DNA of 38,670 bases from an uncultured Porphyromonadaceae bacterium (GCA_947177145.1 CAMWTL010000004.1:1-38670); one strand, 5' to 3'. Numbered from the stretch's first letter, positions 19,784-29,249 are shown. Notes: generated from the letters alone by a model not told the origin. Numbers and translations: made by a program.

Positions 19784-20280
19784 AATAGACCAAACGTTGA
19801 GACACACACCAGAACATTAAGCAGAGAAATCTCATAAAGACTCTCCTTATGTAATCGGAAATAACGGCAAAGAAAAATAAAACCAATCATAGCCACATAG
19901 ACCGATACGCCCGTCAATATGGCAATGACAGTGAAATCCATTCCCGGAAAAACCCGATATGAAGAAGCGGATAAGAAAGCAATCGGAACACAAATCATCA
20001 CTCCGGGATATATGCCTAATATCCTACTTTTACCTCCTGAAGAAAAGAGCCACGTTATAAAGATAAGCAGTTCTATAAACTCCCCTATCACAACATTTCT
20101 CATATTCAACAGATTAGAAATTTCAGCCGGAGTAAGTCCCGATATACAATAAGTGATGACCATAGCTACAAGACCCCATAAAGCCACTATTGCCAACCAA
20201 ATCTTGATTGACATCAGTGAGAGCCTGACCAATGTAGTCAAGGCAATCATAACGTATAACATAACTAAGATCACGGTCAT
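19780..20280 (-). CDS. Small polytopic membrane protein (HmuT-like position)
   Basis: 166-aa ORF with about five hydrophobic segments, coupled by 4-bp overlap to the CobN-like gene. Confidence 0.7.
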   Translation of the reverse strand: MTVILVMLYVMIALTTLVRLSLMSIKIWLAIVALWGLVAMVITYCISGLTPAEISNLLNMRNVVIGEFIELLIFITWLFSSGGKSRILGIYPGVMICVPIAFLSASSYRVFPGMDFTVIAILTGVSVYVAMIGFIFLCRYFRLHKESLYEISLLNVLVCVSTFGLL

Positions 20281-23200
20281 ATCTTATCCTTTCGTTTCTT
20301 TAACCACAGACCAATCACAAGGAACGCCAAGAATATAATGACGGACAACACCACATAAATGGATGCAGTATTTTCAGAGGTAGGAGATAATAAGCTGCGA
20401 CTTTCCTCTTTTAGCACCCTTGCTCCCGACGATTCAGACACAGCAGCTGCCATATCTTTATTATACCGTTCAGCACTCTCCTTATTGAGATGACGGGCAA
20501 TGTAATTCTGGAGTTTTTTATTTCCACATACAAACTCCGTACATGGTGCTCCGTGATTAGCTGTAATCTCTGAATGTAGTTTGGAAGTTGTGGCAAGTTG
20601 TTCATCACTCGGTTTCCAAAAACCCTTACGGGCACTTTCGAGCATAGTAGCCGTCATTTCCTGAAGGGCCGCCGGATTTACCCTTTCGAAATATTCCTTC
20701 ACACCAAGATCATACATATCCTCTACATAGATGTCGTGTAGATCATCGTAGATATTCTCATTCAAAACCCCGGGACGCGTGGCACTCCAACCAAAAATAT
20801 TACGGAAGATCTCGCCAAACATCTGCGCGGTGGTAGCGCCTCCTTTCATACGCTCCTTTATAAATTCCGGATTAAGGATAGTTGCCCTTGTTTCTACTGC
20901 CACAGCTTCTTTGGTATCCTGAAGACGAGGCAGATAGGTATTACGGTAGTCAGCCATCACAGCATCCGGTTCTTTGCCACTGACAACAGTGGCAGCAAGG
21001 GAGAGCGCACCTGTGAATTCATAAACGTGGTCAAGCGAAATCGGGCCCCAAGTATTGCTTTGTCGAGGTTGTATGATTATATCAGTACCGGCTACACCGG
21101 CTTCCAAGGCATCACGGTTCATCACACCCCAATTATCCTCGTCACCATACATAGCGCACATATTATTGAAATAGCCCTCAGCCAATTCATTCCTGTTGTC
21201 CCATTCACCGGAACTCTCCGTATATCCGAGCATACCGGTGCTGTAGCCTGAATTCACCGGTCCGAACACACGCATAGTCGATAATTCACGTGCACGTTTT
21301 GGCGACTCCCCCTTCTCTACCATCCTTTTTTCCTGCTCAAGAGATCCTTCAGCCACATAGTTAGGATAAATGTCATCCGATGCCGTCGAAGCAAGCTTCA
21401 CGGCATCTGTAATCATCTTAAGACGAGATCCCGCTATGTCGCGTAGCTGGCCCGATACCTGCACGTGGACATTTATACGGGGTCTGCCAAGTTGTTCGGA
21501 AGGTATTAGCCGAAGATCCATAACGCGCCCTTGTTCATCGCGTATCGGTTCCACACCCAGCATACGTAATGCTTGTGCGACGGTAGCGCCTTGAGAAGAT
21601 ATAAATTCACCTGCCCAGAAAGTATAACTCACCTTCTTTGGATATTCCCCGTGTTTTTCTCGATATGTAGTCAATGTTTGTTCTGCAAGCGCCACCCCGT
21701 TTTCCCAAGCCTTCTCCCCGGGAGTTGCCTCAGCATTAATGCTATACATATTACGTCCCATCGGAAGAACATTGGGATTCAGAACCGGATCACCACCCGG
21801 AGCCGGACGCACGGGAACACCTTTCAATGCATTGACCATAGCATCTATTTCAGCACCGGCTGATTCAGTCAATAGTGCCTTAACTTGAAGTGCCTTCTCA
21901 TTATTAACTGTGTTGCAGGAAGCTTGTCCTGTGAGTAATTTAGTTAGGTCACGTTTTGCTTCCGGAAGATAGTGATGTGAAATAAAAGTGAAATCCTGCA
22001 ACTCTTCCTTACTTATCCTGTCCTTCTCATACTCCTCTTTAGCACGTGAATAAGCCAACTCATCCGCAGTGATGGCAATCACTGTGGTGAGCATATCTTT
22101 GGGAGAGTAGGGCTGACCCATAGTGTAATAGGATCCGGTGATTTTCTCATTCACTAACTCCTCAACAAAAGCATCAATCTTCTTAAGTTCATCCTGACTG
22201 TATATACCTGTGCCAACCGAGTCGAAATCTAAGTCTTTATGGAGTCCATAGCCTATGATTTCCTGCTTTAGATCTGAAGTGTTTTTTGTTGGGTCAACAA
22301 TGGCTTGATGCAGCCGCTCGATAAGCACAGCATACTTCTGACGTAATCCGCTTTCAACGTATGGAGGGGTAAGATAAGTTACAATCACTGCATGACTACG
22401 ACGTTTAGCTATTATAGATTCTCCGACATTACCTGTAGTATAGAAATAGAAATGAGGACGATTGCCCACAAGCACCTCTGCCCAGTCTGCCTGAGAGAGC
22501 CCGGCATTTTTACCGGGAGTGAACTCCAGGTTGCCATGTGTACCGAAATGAATCAGCACATCGGCATCAAACTCTTTTTGCATATATAAGTAAGGAGCAA
22601 TGTAACTGTGGGGAGGCGCCACCTCGGCACCATGTACAAGTTTAAATTCATCATTGCCCAAGGCAGGTCGCGGTTGAGGAAAGAGAAGGATGTTGCCGTA
22701 TCTTATCGCAGCTATGGCAAGGCTATCACCACGTGCCAACAAGCTACCGGGGGCCTTACCATAACGCTCCTCCACCTCTGCATACTTATGTGGAAGAAGT
22801 GTCTCCTTAGCCCATCTTTCATAATCACTCTTATCTATCCATATAGGATTGGTATAGTCCATAAATTTTTCTTGAGCGGAGGGAGCATATGAACCCATCA
22901 CACTGCCATAGGCCATAAGTTGCTGTCTGAATTCCTCAAGCGTTAGGGGCAGACCACTCACATTATAACCCTCTTTTTCCAGTCGCTTTAAAAAGTTGTA
23001 AAGAGACGGTACTACCTCCATACCGGAAGCTAAAAGTGCGTCTTTTCCGGGCGACTTAAAATATCCTATCGCTATTCTCTTTTCTGAAGCCGACGTATCA
23101 CGCAACTTCATAAACCGGTCAAATTGTTCTATAAACGCATTCATACGTTCCGGATCAGGTGTATAAAGAAGATACCCTTCCGATGAGGCATCCTGGGTCG

Positions 23201-24167
23201 AAATACACAGTGGAGTCATTCCACCATCAATTTCAGGCACTACAATCCGTGCGTTTAGTGTCCCCCCACCCATAGGGTTGTTGACATCGAGCCATTCCTC
23301 ACGAGACTGAATCAGAGGATAAGGCATAAATAAAGGAATCTGCTTGTCGTAGGCCCAATTTATCAGCGAATCATTGCCAAGCCTCCCCATCGGAAGATAA
23401 ATTATAGCTTGAGGGTTAACTTCTTTTATCATCTTTGCCCGAGCCTTACCGGTGGCTGTCAACGGATAGACATTATAACCCTCCTCAGTGAGACGAGATA
23501 CAAGGGTATCAATGTGGGCCCGGTTATTCTCAACAGGGAAATTCACTCCGGATACGAATGCTATATTCCTACCGGAAGGAGAATAAAGACCTTTCTTTTT
23601 AAGATAAGCAGTAAGCTGGTCTGCCTTGTCGAAATATTTTCCTGCTTCAAGATGGTAATACATATTAGAGGGCATAGCCAAAGGCTCTGAATAGTCTTGG
23701 TCGCCAATGCGTTGAGGAGTAGCTATATGACGCACATAGCGCAGCATATTACGGTAGTTTGTCCGGCACGGATTTGAGAAGTACAGCTGCAACATCTCTA
23801 TCTGCAAGGAATCAAGATTATGTGTCACTACAAAGCTGAAATTTCTTAGGGTATTGGTAAAGATCGGAATACCTTTACGGGCTGCCTTGTCAAGCGACTC
23901 CAACTGCAACGAGTCGAGATATAGGCCGCGACCATACATAAGCACAGCATCATAGTGGTCAAAATCCGTTGCCGTCTCCATGCTCTGACATTTCACCTTA
24001 ATACTCCGGCTGTCATTATTGAGAACAATCTCAGCCTCCTGAGCCGGTAATGGATTCACTATCAAGATCCTTGTAGGACTGAACCAATATGCATATATAG
24101 CCCAAGCCACACATATGGCGGCAAGGGCTGCTCCAACGCAAACAACTATTTTCCCGGCTCGTGACAT
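20277..24167 (-). CDS. CobN/HmuS-family chelatase large subunit with N- and C-terminal TM anchors
   Basis: IHFGTHGNLEFTPGKNAGLSQADWAEVLVG, PVRPAPGGDPVLNPNVLPMGRNMYSINAEATP, ATVAQALRMLGVEP, RQSNTWGPISLDHVYEF; N-term VVCVGAALAAICVAWAIYAYW and C-term IYVVLSVIIFLAFLVIGLWLKKRK. Confidence 0.92.
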   Translation of the reverse strand: MSRAGKIVVCVGAALAAICVAWAIYAYWFSPTRILIVNPLPAQEAEIVLNNDSRSIKVKCQSMETATDFDHYDAVLMYGRGLYLDSLQLESLDKAARKGIPIFTNTLRNFSFVVTHNLDSLQIEMLQLYFSNPCRTNYRNMLRYVRHIATPQRIGDQDYSEPLAMPSNMYYHLEAGKYFDKADQLTAYLKKKGLYSPSGRNIAFVSGVNFPVENNRAHIDTLVSRLTEEGYNVYPLTATGKARAKMIKEVNPQAIIYLPMGRLGNDSLINWAYDKQIPLFMPYPLIQSREEWLDVNNPMGGGTLNARIVVPEIDGGMTPLCISTQDASSEGYLLYTPDPERMNAFIEQFDRFMKLRDTSASEKRIAIGYFKSPGKDALLASGMEVVPSLYNFLKRLEKEGYNVSGLPLTLEEFRQQLMAYGSVMGSYAPSAQEKFMDYTNPIWIDKSDYERWAKETLLPHKYAEVEERYGKAPGSLLARGDSLAIAAIRYGNILLFPQPRPALGNDEFKLVHGAEVAPPHSYIAPYLYMQKEFDADVLIHFGTHGNLEFTPGKNAGLSQADWAEVLVGNRPHFYFYTTGNVGESIIAKRRSHAVIVTYLTPPYVESGLRQKYAVLIERLHQAIVDPTKNTSDLKQEIIGYGLHKDLDFDSVGTGIYSQDELKKIDAFVEELVNEKITGSYYTMGQPYSPKDMLTTVIAITADELAYSRAKEEYEKDRISKEELQDFTFISHHYLPEAKRDLTKLLTGQASCNTVNNEKALQVKALLTESAGAEIDAMVNALKGVPVRPAPGGDPVLNPNVLPMGRNMYSINAEATPGEKAWENGVALAEQTLTTYREKHGEYPKKVSYTFWAGEFISSQGATVAQALRMLGVEPIRDEQGRVMDLRLIPSEQLGRPRINVHVQVSGQLRDIAGSRLKMITDAVKLASTASDDIYPNYVAEGSLEQEKRMVEKGESPKRARELSTMRVFGPVNSGYSTGMLGYTESSGEWDNRNELAEGYFNNMCAMYGDEDNWGVMNRDALEAGVAGTDIIIQPRQSNTWGPISLDHVYEFTGALSLAATVVSGKEPDAVMADYRNTYLPRLQDTKEAVAVETRATILNPEFIKERMKGGATTAQMFGEIFRNIFGWSATRPGVLNENIYDDLHDIYVEDMYDLGVKEYFERVNPAALQEMTATMLESARKGFWKPSDEQLATTSKLHSEITANHGAPCTEFVCGNKKLQNYIARHLNKESAERYNKDMAAAVSESSGARVLKEESRSLLSPTSENTASIYVVLSVIIFLAFLVIGLWLKKRKDKI

Positions 24168-24171
24168 CTCC

Positions 24172-25071
24172 TTAAATATTTTCTTTTATGTAATTAGCTT
24201 TCTGCGATGTTGCGTCAATCACAGATGCATTCCACGCTGCTTTGAGATGATCAATATAAAGATCTTGTATTGCAGGAAGTTGACCAAGACCCTCTATGAC
24301 AACCGTGACCTGAAAGCCTTCCTTTTCAAGCAACTCACGCCATTCCCCGTCAATATCATTTCGTGCATGGTCGCCCGCGACAAACATAAAGGGCACAAGA
24401 GTCACTCTCCCTATGCGTTCTTCCTTAAGTTTGCGGAGCGTGGTCTCATAGGTAGGATACCCCTCTACGGTAGCCGTATGAAAATGGGGTGTCCCATCAA
24501 CCGAAAACATATAATCTATCTGTGAATATATGGCGTTAGCCGGAGTAGAAGTACCGTGACCGATAAATACCGCTCCACTATTTTTCCCAAGGCTACCTTC
24601 ATATCGTCTCTGAAGAGCAGCTACCACCTTTTGACAGTCATCAATAGAATATAAAAGTGGCTTACCTACCCTTAGCTCATCGAAAAAAGGGGCCATCAGA
24701 GCACCCTCTTTACGAAGCACCTCTGCTTCTATCCCGTCTATGACATTAGTACTCTGGATAACCACGTATTTATAGCCATCGGCAGCCAACTGTAATAAGG
24801 CCTCCTGTGGTGTCAGCTTCTTTATGCCTCGCTTCGCAAGACGACTGATAATGATACGTGACGTATAGGCTTCTATCACCTTCACACCAGGGAAGGCAGT
24901 TGCTACCTTATCGTTGATTGCGTCGATCGTGACGCTACGGGTATCGTCATAAGTAGTGCCAAAATGAACCATTACTATCGCACTCTTTTCTTTCGGGAAG
25001 ACACCCGAAGTTTGAGCATCCATAAAATTCACGCTACATAATAGGATAAGAATCAGTATCAACTTTTTCAT
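24172..25071 (-). CDS. cbiK: CbiK-family sirohydrochlorin cobaltochelatase with signal peptide (predicted periplasmic)
   Basis: MKKLILILILLCSVNFMDAQ signal peptide; VMVHFGTTYDDTR, FIGHGTSTPANAIYSQIDYMF and VPFMFVAGDHARNDIDG with both catalytic-type His. ORF-track start is 25125. Confidence 0.9.
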   Translation of the reverse strand: MKKLILILILLCSVNFMDAQTSGVFPKEKSAIVMVHFGTTYDDTRSVTIDAINDKVATAFPGVKVIEAYTSRIIISRLAKRGIKKLTPQEALLQLAADGYKYVVIQSTNVIDGIEAEVLRKEGALMAPFFDELRVGKPLLYSIDDCQKVVAALQRRYEGSLGKNSGAVFIGHGTSTPANAIYSQIDYMFSVDGTPHFHTATVEGYPTYETTLRKLKEERIGRVTLVPFMFVAGDHARNDIDGEWRELLEKEGFQVTVVIEGLGQLPAIQDLYIDHLKAAWNASVIDATSQKANYIKENI

Positions 25072-25155
25072 GTCTGCTGAATTAGTTAAAGCATCCCCCG
25101 GAACTACCACAGCCCCGGGAGACACGGCAAATAACTAAAAAACTGTTTTCAATCT

Positions 25156-26436
25156 CTATTTCAAATCCTCCACAACGCGAATCTGCTCGAAATAGTAGCC
25201 CGAGGCCATCGTTGCCCCAAGAGAAGTTTGACCCGATGTCACGTCATAGATATAGATCTGAGGCTTCGCATTTTCGGCATCCACACCTATATATGCTTTA
25301 TGGTTTACGTAGGCCATACGTGAGGAGAAACGTCCGCTGCTGAAAGCAAGACGCTGACCATTATAAGTGATGGGAGTGCTTGTTTTAGATACGACATCAA
25401 GGACTGTATAGTAGTGGCTGAAATCATCTATCTTAACTCCTTTCTCATCATCACGGGCATAAGCAACAACCTTATTGTTTCCGACATACATCACCGAAAT
25501 CAGCTTTCCTCCCGCTGTAAAGCCGTCGTAATCTCTGTCAAACTCGGTTGAATTGGCAGGTATCTTAAGCAGGTGACTATGTTCCTTGCCTTCAGCATCG
25601 TCTGTGACGCAAGCAATGTAAAGATTATTGTTGCCGTCGATAAAGGTAGTGGTTTGCAGCAGCTCACCATACGCAGTGCCGACCATTTCACAATCAAGGA
25701 AACAAGGCGTATCGCTCTCTACAGCCATAGTGGCAGGATTTATCACTGCGGTCATCATAGGAGTAACCCGCTCCCCGCCGAATGCCTTGCCCTGCTTGAT
25801 GTAATAGAAGTAGAAAAGCTTATTGTCTGAAGCACGGTAAGTGAGAATGCCTGAAGTGGTATAAAGCTCCCCTTCTCCAGTCTTTTTCACATCAAGTGTG
25901 CCTTCGCTGATTATGGTCATATCATCAGCATTGAGCTTAGTCCAAAGAATTTTATCGCCATCGCCGTTGGAAGCTACAATAACCAATGTATTGTCATTGA
26001 TCCAAGCGTGGGTATATTTACGGGTGGCATAAGTGTTTGTCTGGAAACGACGTTCCTTCACAACCTCTATCTTATTGTCAGTGATTGTATATTTTGCGAA
26101 ACGGTCACCCGACACGGGTACCTGATAATAGTAGGCTCCTTGCAATATTGTCTCCAACGACAATACTGAGTTTACCTCTGTGCCCTCTCCCTTAAATGTG
26201 ATTTCCGGCTGATCAGCTTCAAGAGAGCTGACACTTCTCACAAGAGTCTGCACATCGCGACCCATGCCTCCGTGACGATCGAGCGCTACCCAAAGATCAA
26301 AATGATAGTCTTGGATAATACCGGGGTCATTCGGCTTTTCAGGTCCGTCCGGACCATCTTTTTTGTCACAACTTGTCATGGCTAATGCGCCAATCAACAT
26401 CATTGCGGCAGATAAGAGAAACTTAAACTTTTTCAT
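25156..26436 (-). CDS. DUF4374-like surface lipoprotein (propeller-like)
   Basis: Lipobox LIGALAMTSC followed by acid-rich DKKDGPDGPEKPNDP; beta-rich repeats; between TonB receptor and cbiK. Confidence 0.75.
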   Translation of the reverse strand: MKKFKFLLSAAMMLIGALAMTSCDKKDGPDGPEKPNDPGIIQDYHFDLWVALDRHGGMGRDVQTLVRSVSSLEADQPEITFKGEGTEVNSVLSLETILQGAYYYQVPVSGDRFAKYTITDNKIEVVKERRFQTNTYATRKYTHAWINDNTLVIVASNGDGDKILWTKLNADDMTIISEGTLDVKKTGEGELYTTSGILTYRASDNKLFYFYYIKQGKAFGGERVTPMMTAVINPATMAVESDTPCFLDCEMVGTAYGELLQTTTFIDGNNNLYIACVTDDAEGKEHSHLLKIPANSTEFDRDYDGFTAGGKLISVMYVGNNKVVAYARDDEKGVKIDDFSHYYTVLDVVSKTSTPITYNGQRLAFSSGRFSSRMAYVNHKAYIGVDAENAKPQIYIYDVTSGQTSLGATMASGYYFEQIRVVEDLK

Positions 26437-26449
26437 AATACTATATTAA

Positions 26450-28798
26450 TTAATTAATGAAAATTCTGAATTTTACAGAAAACGCACGACCGGGTTTCTG
26501 GAGCATATAGTTATCGTAGGCCAGACAGTCAAAGAGATTGTTACACTCCAATGAAAGATTATATCTCTCTTTCTTCCAGGAATAGGTTATTGAAACGTTG
26601 GTAATATTCTGTGTTGGGATACGTGCTTTTGATACAATGGCACCAAAAGCCTCCCAGTTAAGATAATACCAATGTATGTACTGATATGCGACACCGACAC
26701 GGAGGCGATCCGCCGTAGCAATTAAATCGTGAAATGTATAAGATGCCTCGGCATTGCCAAACATCCATGGGCGATTGGGCACCCTGTTTTTATAGGTAGC
26801 AGAAGGATTGCCGTCAGTCTTGTATTTCTTTAGGTCGCGAGCATCACTCCAACTTCCGTTTAAGGATATGTTTAATCTGTTGTTCCAGAAATAAGATATG
26901 TCAAAGTCACATCCTTTTATATCAATAGCAGGCTCATTGACATATTGCATCATTCCTTCACGCTCCGACACAGTAGCTCTAATATAATTCTGTACGTGGC
27001 GTATAAACCCGTTTGCCTCATAGTTTATTTGGTTTTCATCATCTATAAGCCAGGTGCCAAACAATCCTAAATTATAATTATTGCTCGTTTCCGGACTCAG
27101 AGCTAAGTTAGCATATACAGTTGTACCGTTGCCTAACAGCTCTCTCGAAAGTGGAAGCCGTACACTATGTTCATAGGATGCTTTGACTGAAAACGATTCC
27201 GCCACTGAATATCGGCTTCCAATTCCTGCACCCCAATAGCTTTTTGAAGATTTTGTATCTATTTGGTCAGAGCCAGTAATTGTGAAATCATCTCTTTGCT
27301 TAATCAACAAAGCATTAATATAATCTTTCACAAAGTAAGATGTCTGCCACCTTTGGTCGAAGAATGTCTGGGCATAGGTAAATGAAAGAATATGTTTGGT
27401 CACAATATCATTTGACGGTTCAAATTGGTTATCGACCTTATCCCACCGATTATTGCCCCGACGGTTAAGCATATAATTCAAAGCGAAAGTGTGATGGTCA
27501 TTCAACTCATAATCTACCCCTGCATTGGCAACGGTAAGTGGACGCTTATATACTCTGATAGTCCGACGCTTATTATTCAACTCGTTACCTGTAGATGGCA
27601 TCCATGTGCCGTCCCAGGAGTATTTACGGTAAGCCGTATCCACAGTTTCGCTATAGTCACGAGTATGCGACAAGATAGCTCTTGTAGCCCATTTTCCCCA
27701 ACGCTTATTGTAGCGAGCTGACACACCAAAGGAATGCGAATGACGGCTTGCCTCCCCATATACCTTATTTTGCATGGCCCCTGTCTGAATCTGCTTATCC
27801 AGCTTATTATAGGAGACACCTACAAAAAAACGATCAGTCCATTTCACATCACTCACACCTGCCTCGATCTGACCGAAAAGGGATAAATAATCATCGTGAA
27901 AGCGACGTTTGTCAGTGAATATGTATTTATCCTCCTCCTCACTCCATACCTCGACACCTCTCATCTTATAATCATTCTTTGAGTAATTGATACTAAAAGT
28001 AGGATGTATAGCTATGACCGTACCGGGAATGATATACTGCCCTGTAATGTCACCTGAATGAGTATGAAATGAGCCAATAGCATATGAGGCATCTAAGAAG
28101 TTTTGTCGTTTCCTCTTTGTGACAATATTAACCGCACCCCCCAAAGCATCCGAACTTAAATAAGAGGGCACCACCCCTTTGTAGAGCTCCACACGCTCGA
28201 CAGTATTGATAGGGACATTATCCAAAGTAAGACCGGAGCCTTTTGTCTCAAGAGGCACACCGTCTATGAAATAGCGTATGGAATTGCCGGACATCCCATT
28301 AATGGTCAAGTCAAACTCCGAACCCATTCCCCCTTCCCGTCTGACCTTTACGCCAGCCGTGCGGTCAACCAGGTCATTGAGTGTAACCATCTTATTGACA
28401 TTGGGAGTAATTTCAACAGCATTTACGGAGAAAGCACCCTCCTCCAATTTTTTTGCCGTGGTCTTACCATAGACGCTCACACCTTGTAGCACCACCACAT
28501 CTTCATCTAATCTGATATTAAGAACTGTATCCTTACTAATCTTAATCTTAAAGTTATAGGGCTTGAATCCCACGGCAGTAACCTTACCCGTATAAATTCC
28601 CTGAGGTACCTTTAGAACATAATCACCCTCAATATTTACGGCAGCGGCGAATTTAGTATGCTCTAACGCTATAGTGGCAAAAGAAATCGGCTCTCCCAAA
28701 CCGTCAGTTACCTTACCGGACAGTATATATACAGATTTAGCCGCCTGTGAAGACAGACAGCTGATTAACATTAACAATATCAGAATGGAATACCTCAT
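26450..28798 (-). CDS. TonB-dependent outer membrane receptor with N-terminal carboxypeptidase-regulatory-like domain
   Basis: Signal peptide MRYSILILLMLISCLSSQAA; SGKVTDGLGEPISFATIAL; plug RYFIDGVPLETKGSGLTLDNVPINTVERVELYKGVVPSYLSSDALGGAVNIVTK; beta-barrel C-term ending in F. ORF-track start 28849. Confidence 0.93.
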   Translation of the reverse strand: MRYSILILLMLISCLSSQAAKSVYILSGKVTDGLGEPISFATIALEHTKFAAAVNIEGDYVLKVPQGIYTGKVTAVGFKPYNFKIKISKDTVLNIRLDEDVVVLQGVSVYGKTTAKKLEEGAFSVNAVEITPNVNKMVTLNDLVDRTAGVKVRREGGMGSEFDLTINGMSGNSIRYFIDGVPLETKGSGLTLDNVPINTVERVELYKGVVPSYLSSDALGGAVNIVTKRKRQNFLDASYAIGSFHTHSGDITGQYIIPGTVIAIHPTFSINYSKNDYKMRGVEVWSEEEDKYIFTDKRRFHDDYLSLFGQIEAGVSDVKWTDRFFVGVSYNKLDKQIQTGAMQNKVYGEASRHSHSFGVSARYNKRWGKWATRAILSHTRDYSETVDTAYRKYSWDGTWMPSTGNELNNKRRTIRVYKRPLTVANAGVDYELNDHHTFALNYMLNRRGNNRWDKVDNQFEPSNDIVTKHILSFTYAQTFFDQRWQTSYFVKDYINALLIKQRDDFTITGSDQIDTKSSKSYWGAGIGSRYSVAESFSVKASYEHSVRLPLSRELLGNGTTVYANLALSPETSNNYNLGLFGTWLIDDENQINYEANGFIRHVQNYIRATVSEREGMMQYVNEPAIDIKGCDFDISYFWNNRLNISLNGSWSDARDLKKYKTDGNPSATYKNRVPNRPWMFGNAEASYTFHDLIATADRLRVGVAYQYIHWYYLNWEAFGAIVSKARIPTQNITNVSITYSWKKERYNLSLECNNLFDCLAYDNYMLQKPGRAFSVKFRIFIN

Positions 28799-28927
28799 TT
28801 CGGTTTGCTGCCAAACGTTAATACTAAGGTATACTCCACAGCAAACCATATTCCTATCTCATCATAGAGATAGTGAATAGCTGTTTTGTGGTAATATAAC
28901 CCGAAAACTACAAAACTATATGTTGTT

Positions 28928-29088
28928 ATGGCAGGTCTCCTGACTTATCCTGCTCACCAACGCCTTCCCATCGGCCAATCCGACAGTGGCATAATGTCAG
29001 TGAGTTTTATAGGAATTACAGTAGCGGGTCTGTCCCGGATTCTCACCGGATTCCCTATTAATCGCGTTGCCGCGAACCAAAACGTGGC
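28928..29088 (-). ncRNA. Cobalamin riboswitch (reverse operon)
   Basis: Minus strand: tagggaatccggtgagaatccgggacagacccgctactgtaattcc ... ataagtcaggagacctgcc. Confidence 0.95.
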
Positions 29089-29120
29089 GCAAAGTTACGT
29101 AATCTTTCTGTCACTACAAA
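29089..29120 (-). promoter_or_regulatory. Bacteroidota sigma-ABfr-type promoter for the reverse operon
   Basis: Minus strand TTTG (29120..29117), 19-nt spacer, TAACTTTGC (29097..29089), immediately before the riboswitch. Confidence 0.8.
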
Positions 29121-29240
29121 ATAAATCTTGAAAAAACTTAGAAAAAGAAAGAATCTGTTAACAAGCTAATTTTTTTAGATTTTTAAATATTATCAAAAAT
29201 AAAATCTCTGGAAAAGTGTCGCTATTTCCGAAGATTTTCT

Positions 29241-29249
29241 TACCTTTGC
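29241..29249 (+). promoter_or_regulatory. Probable -7 promoter element (TACCTTTGC)
   Basis: TAnnTTTGC about 32 nt upstream of the ATG at 29281. Confidence 0.6.

Noticed and set aside
20277-24167. Calling the CobN-like protein the aerobic-pathway cobaltochelatase
   Set aside because: TM anchors at both ends, no CobS/CobT nearby, and anaerobic-type CbiK/CbiD/CbiG in the same operon argue against it
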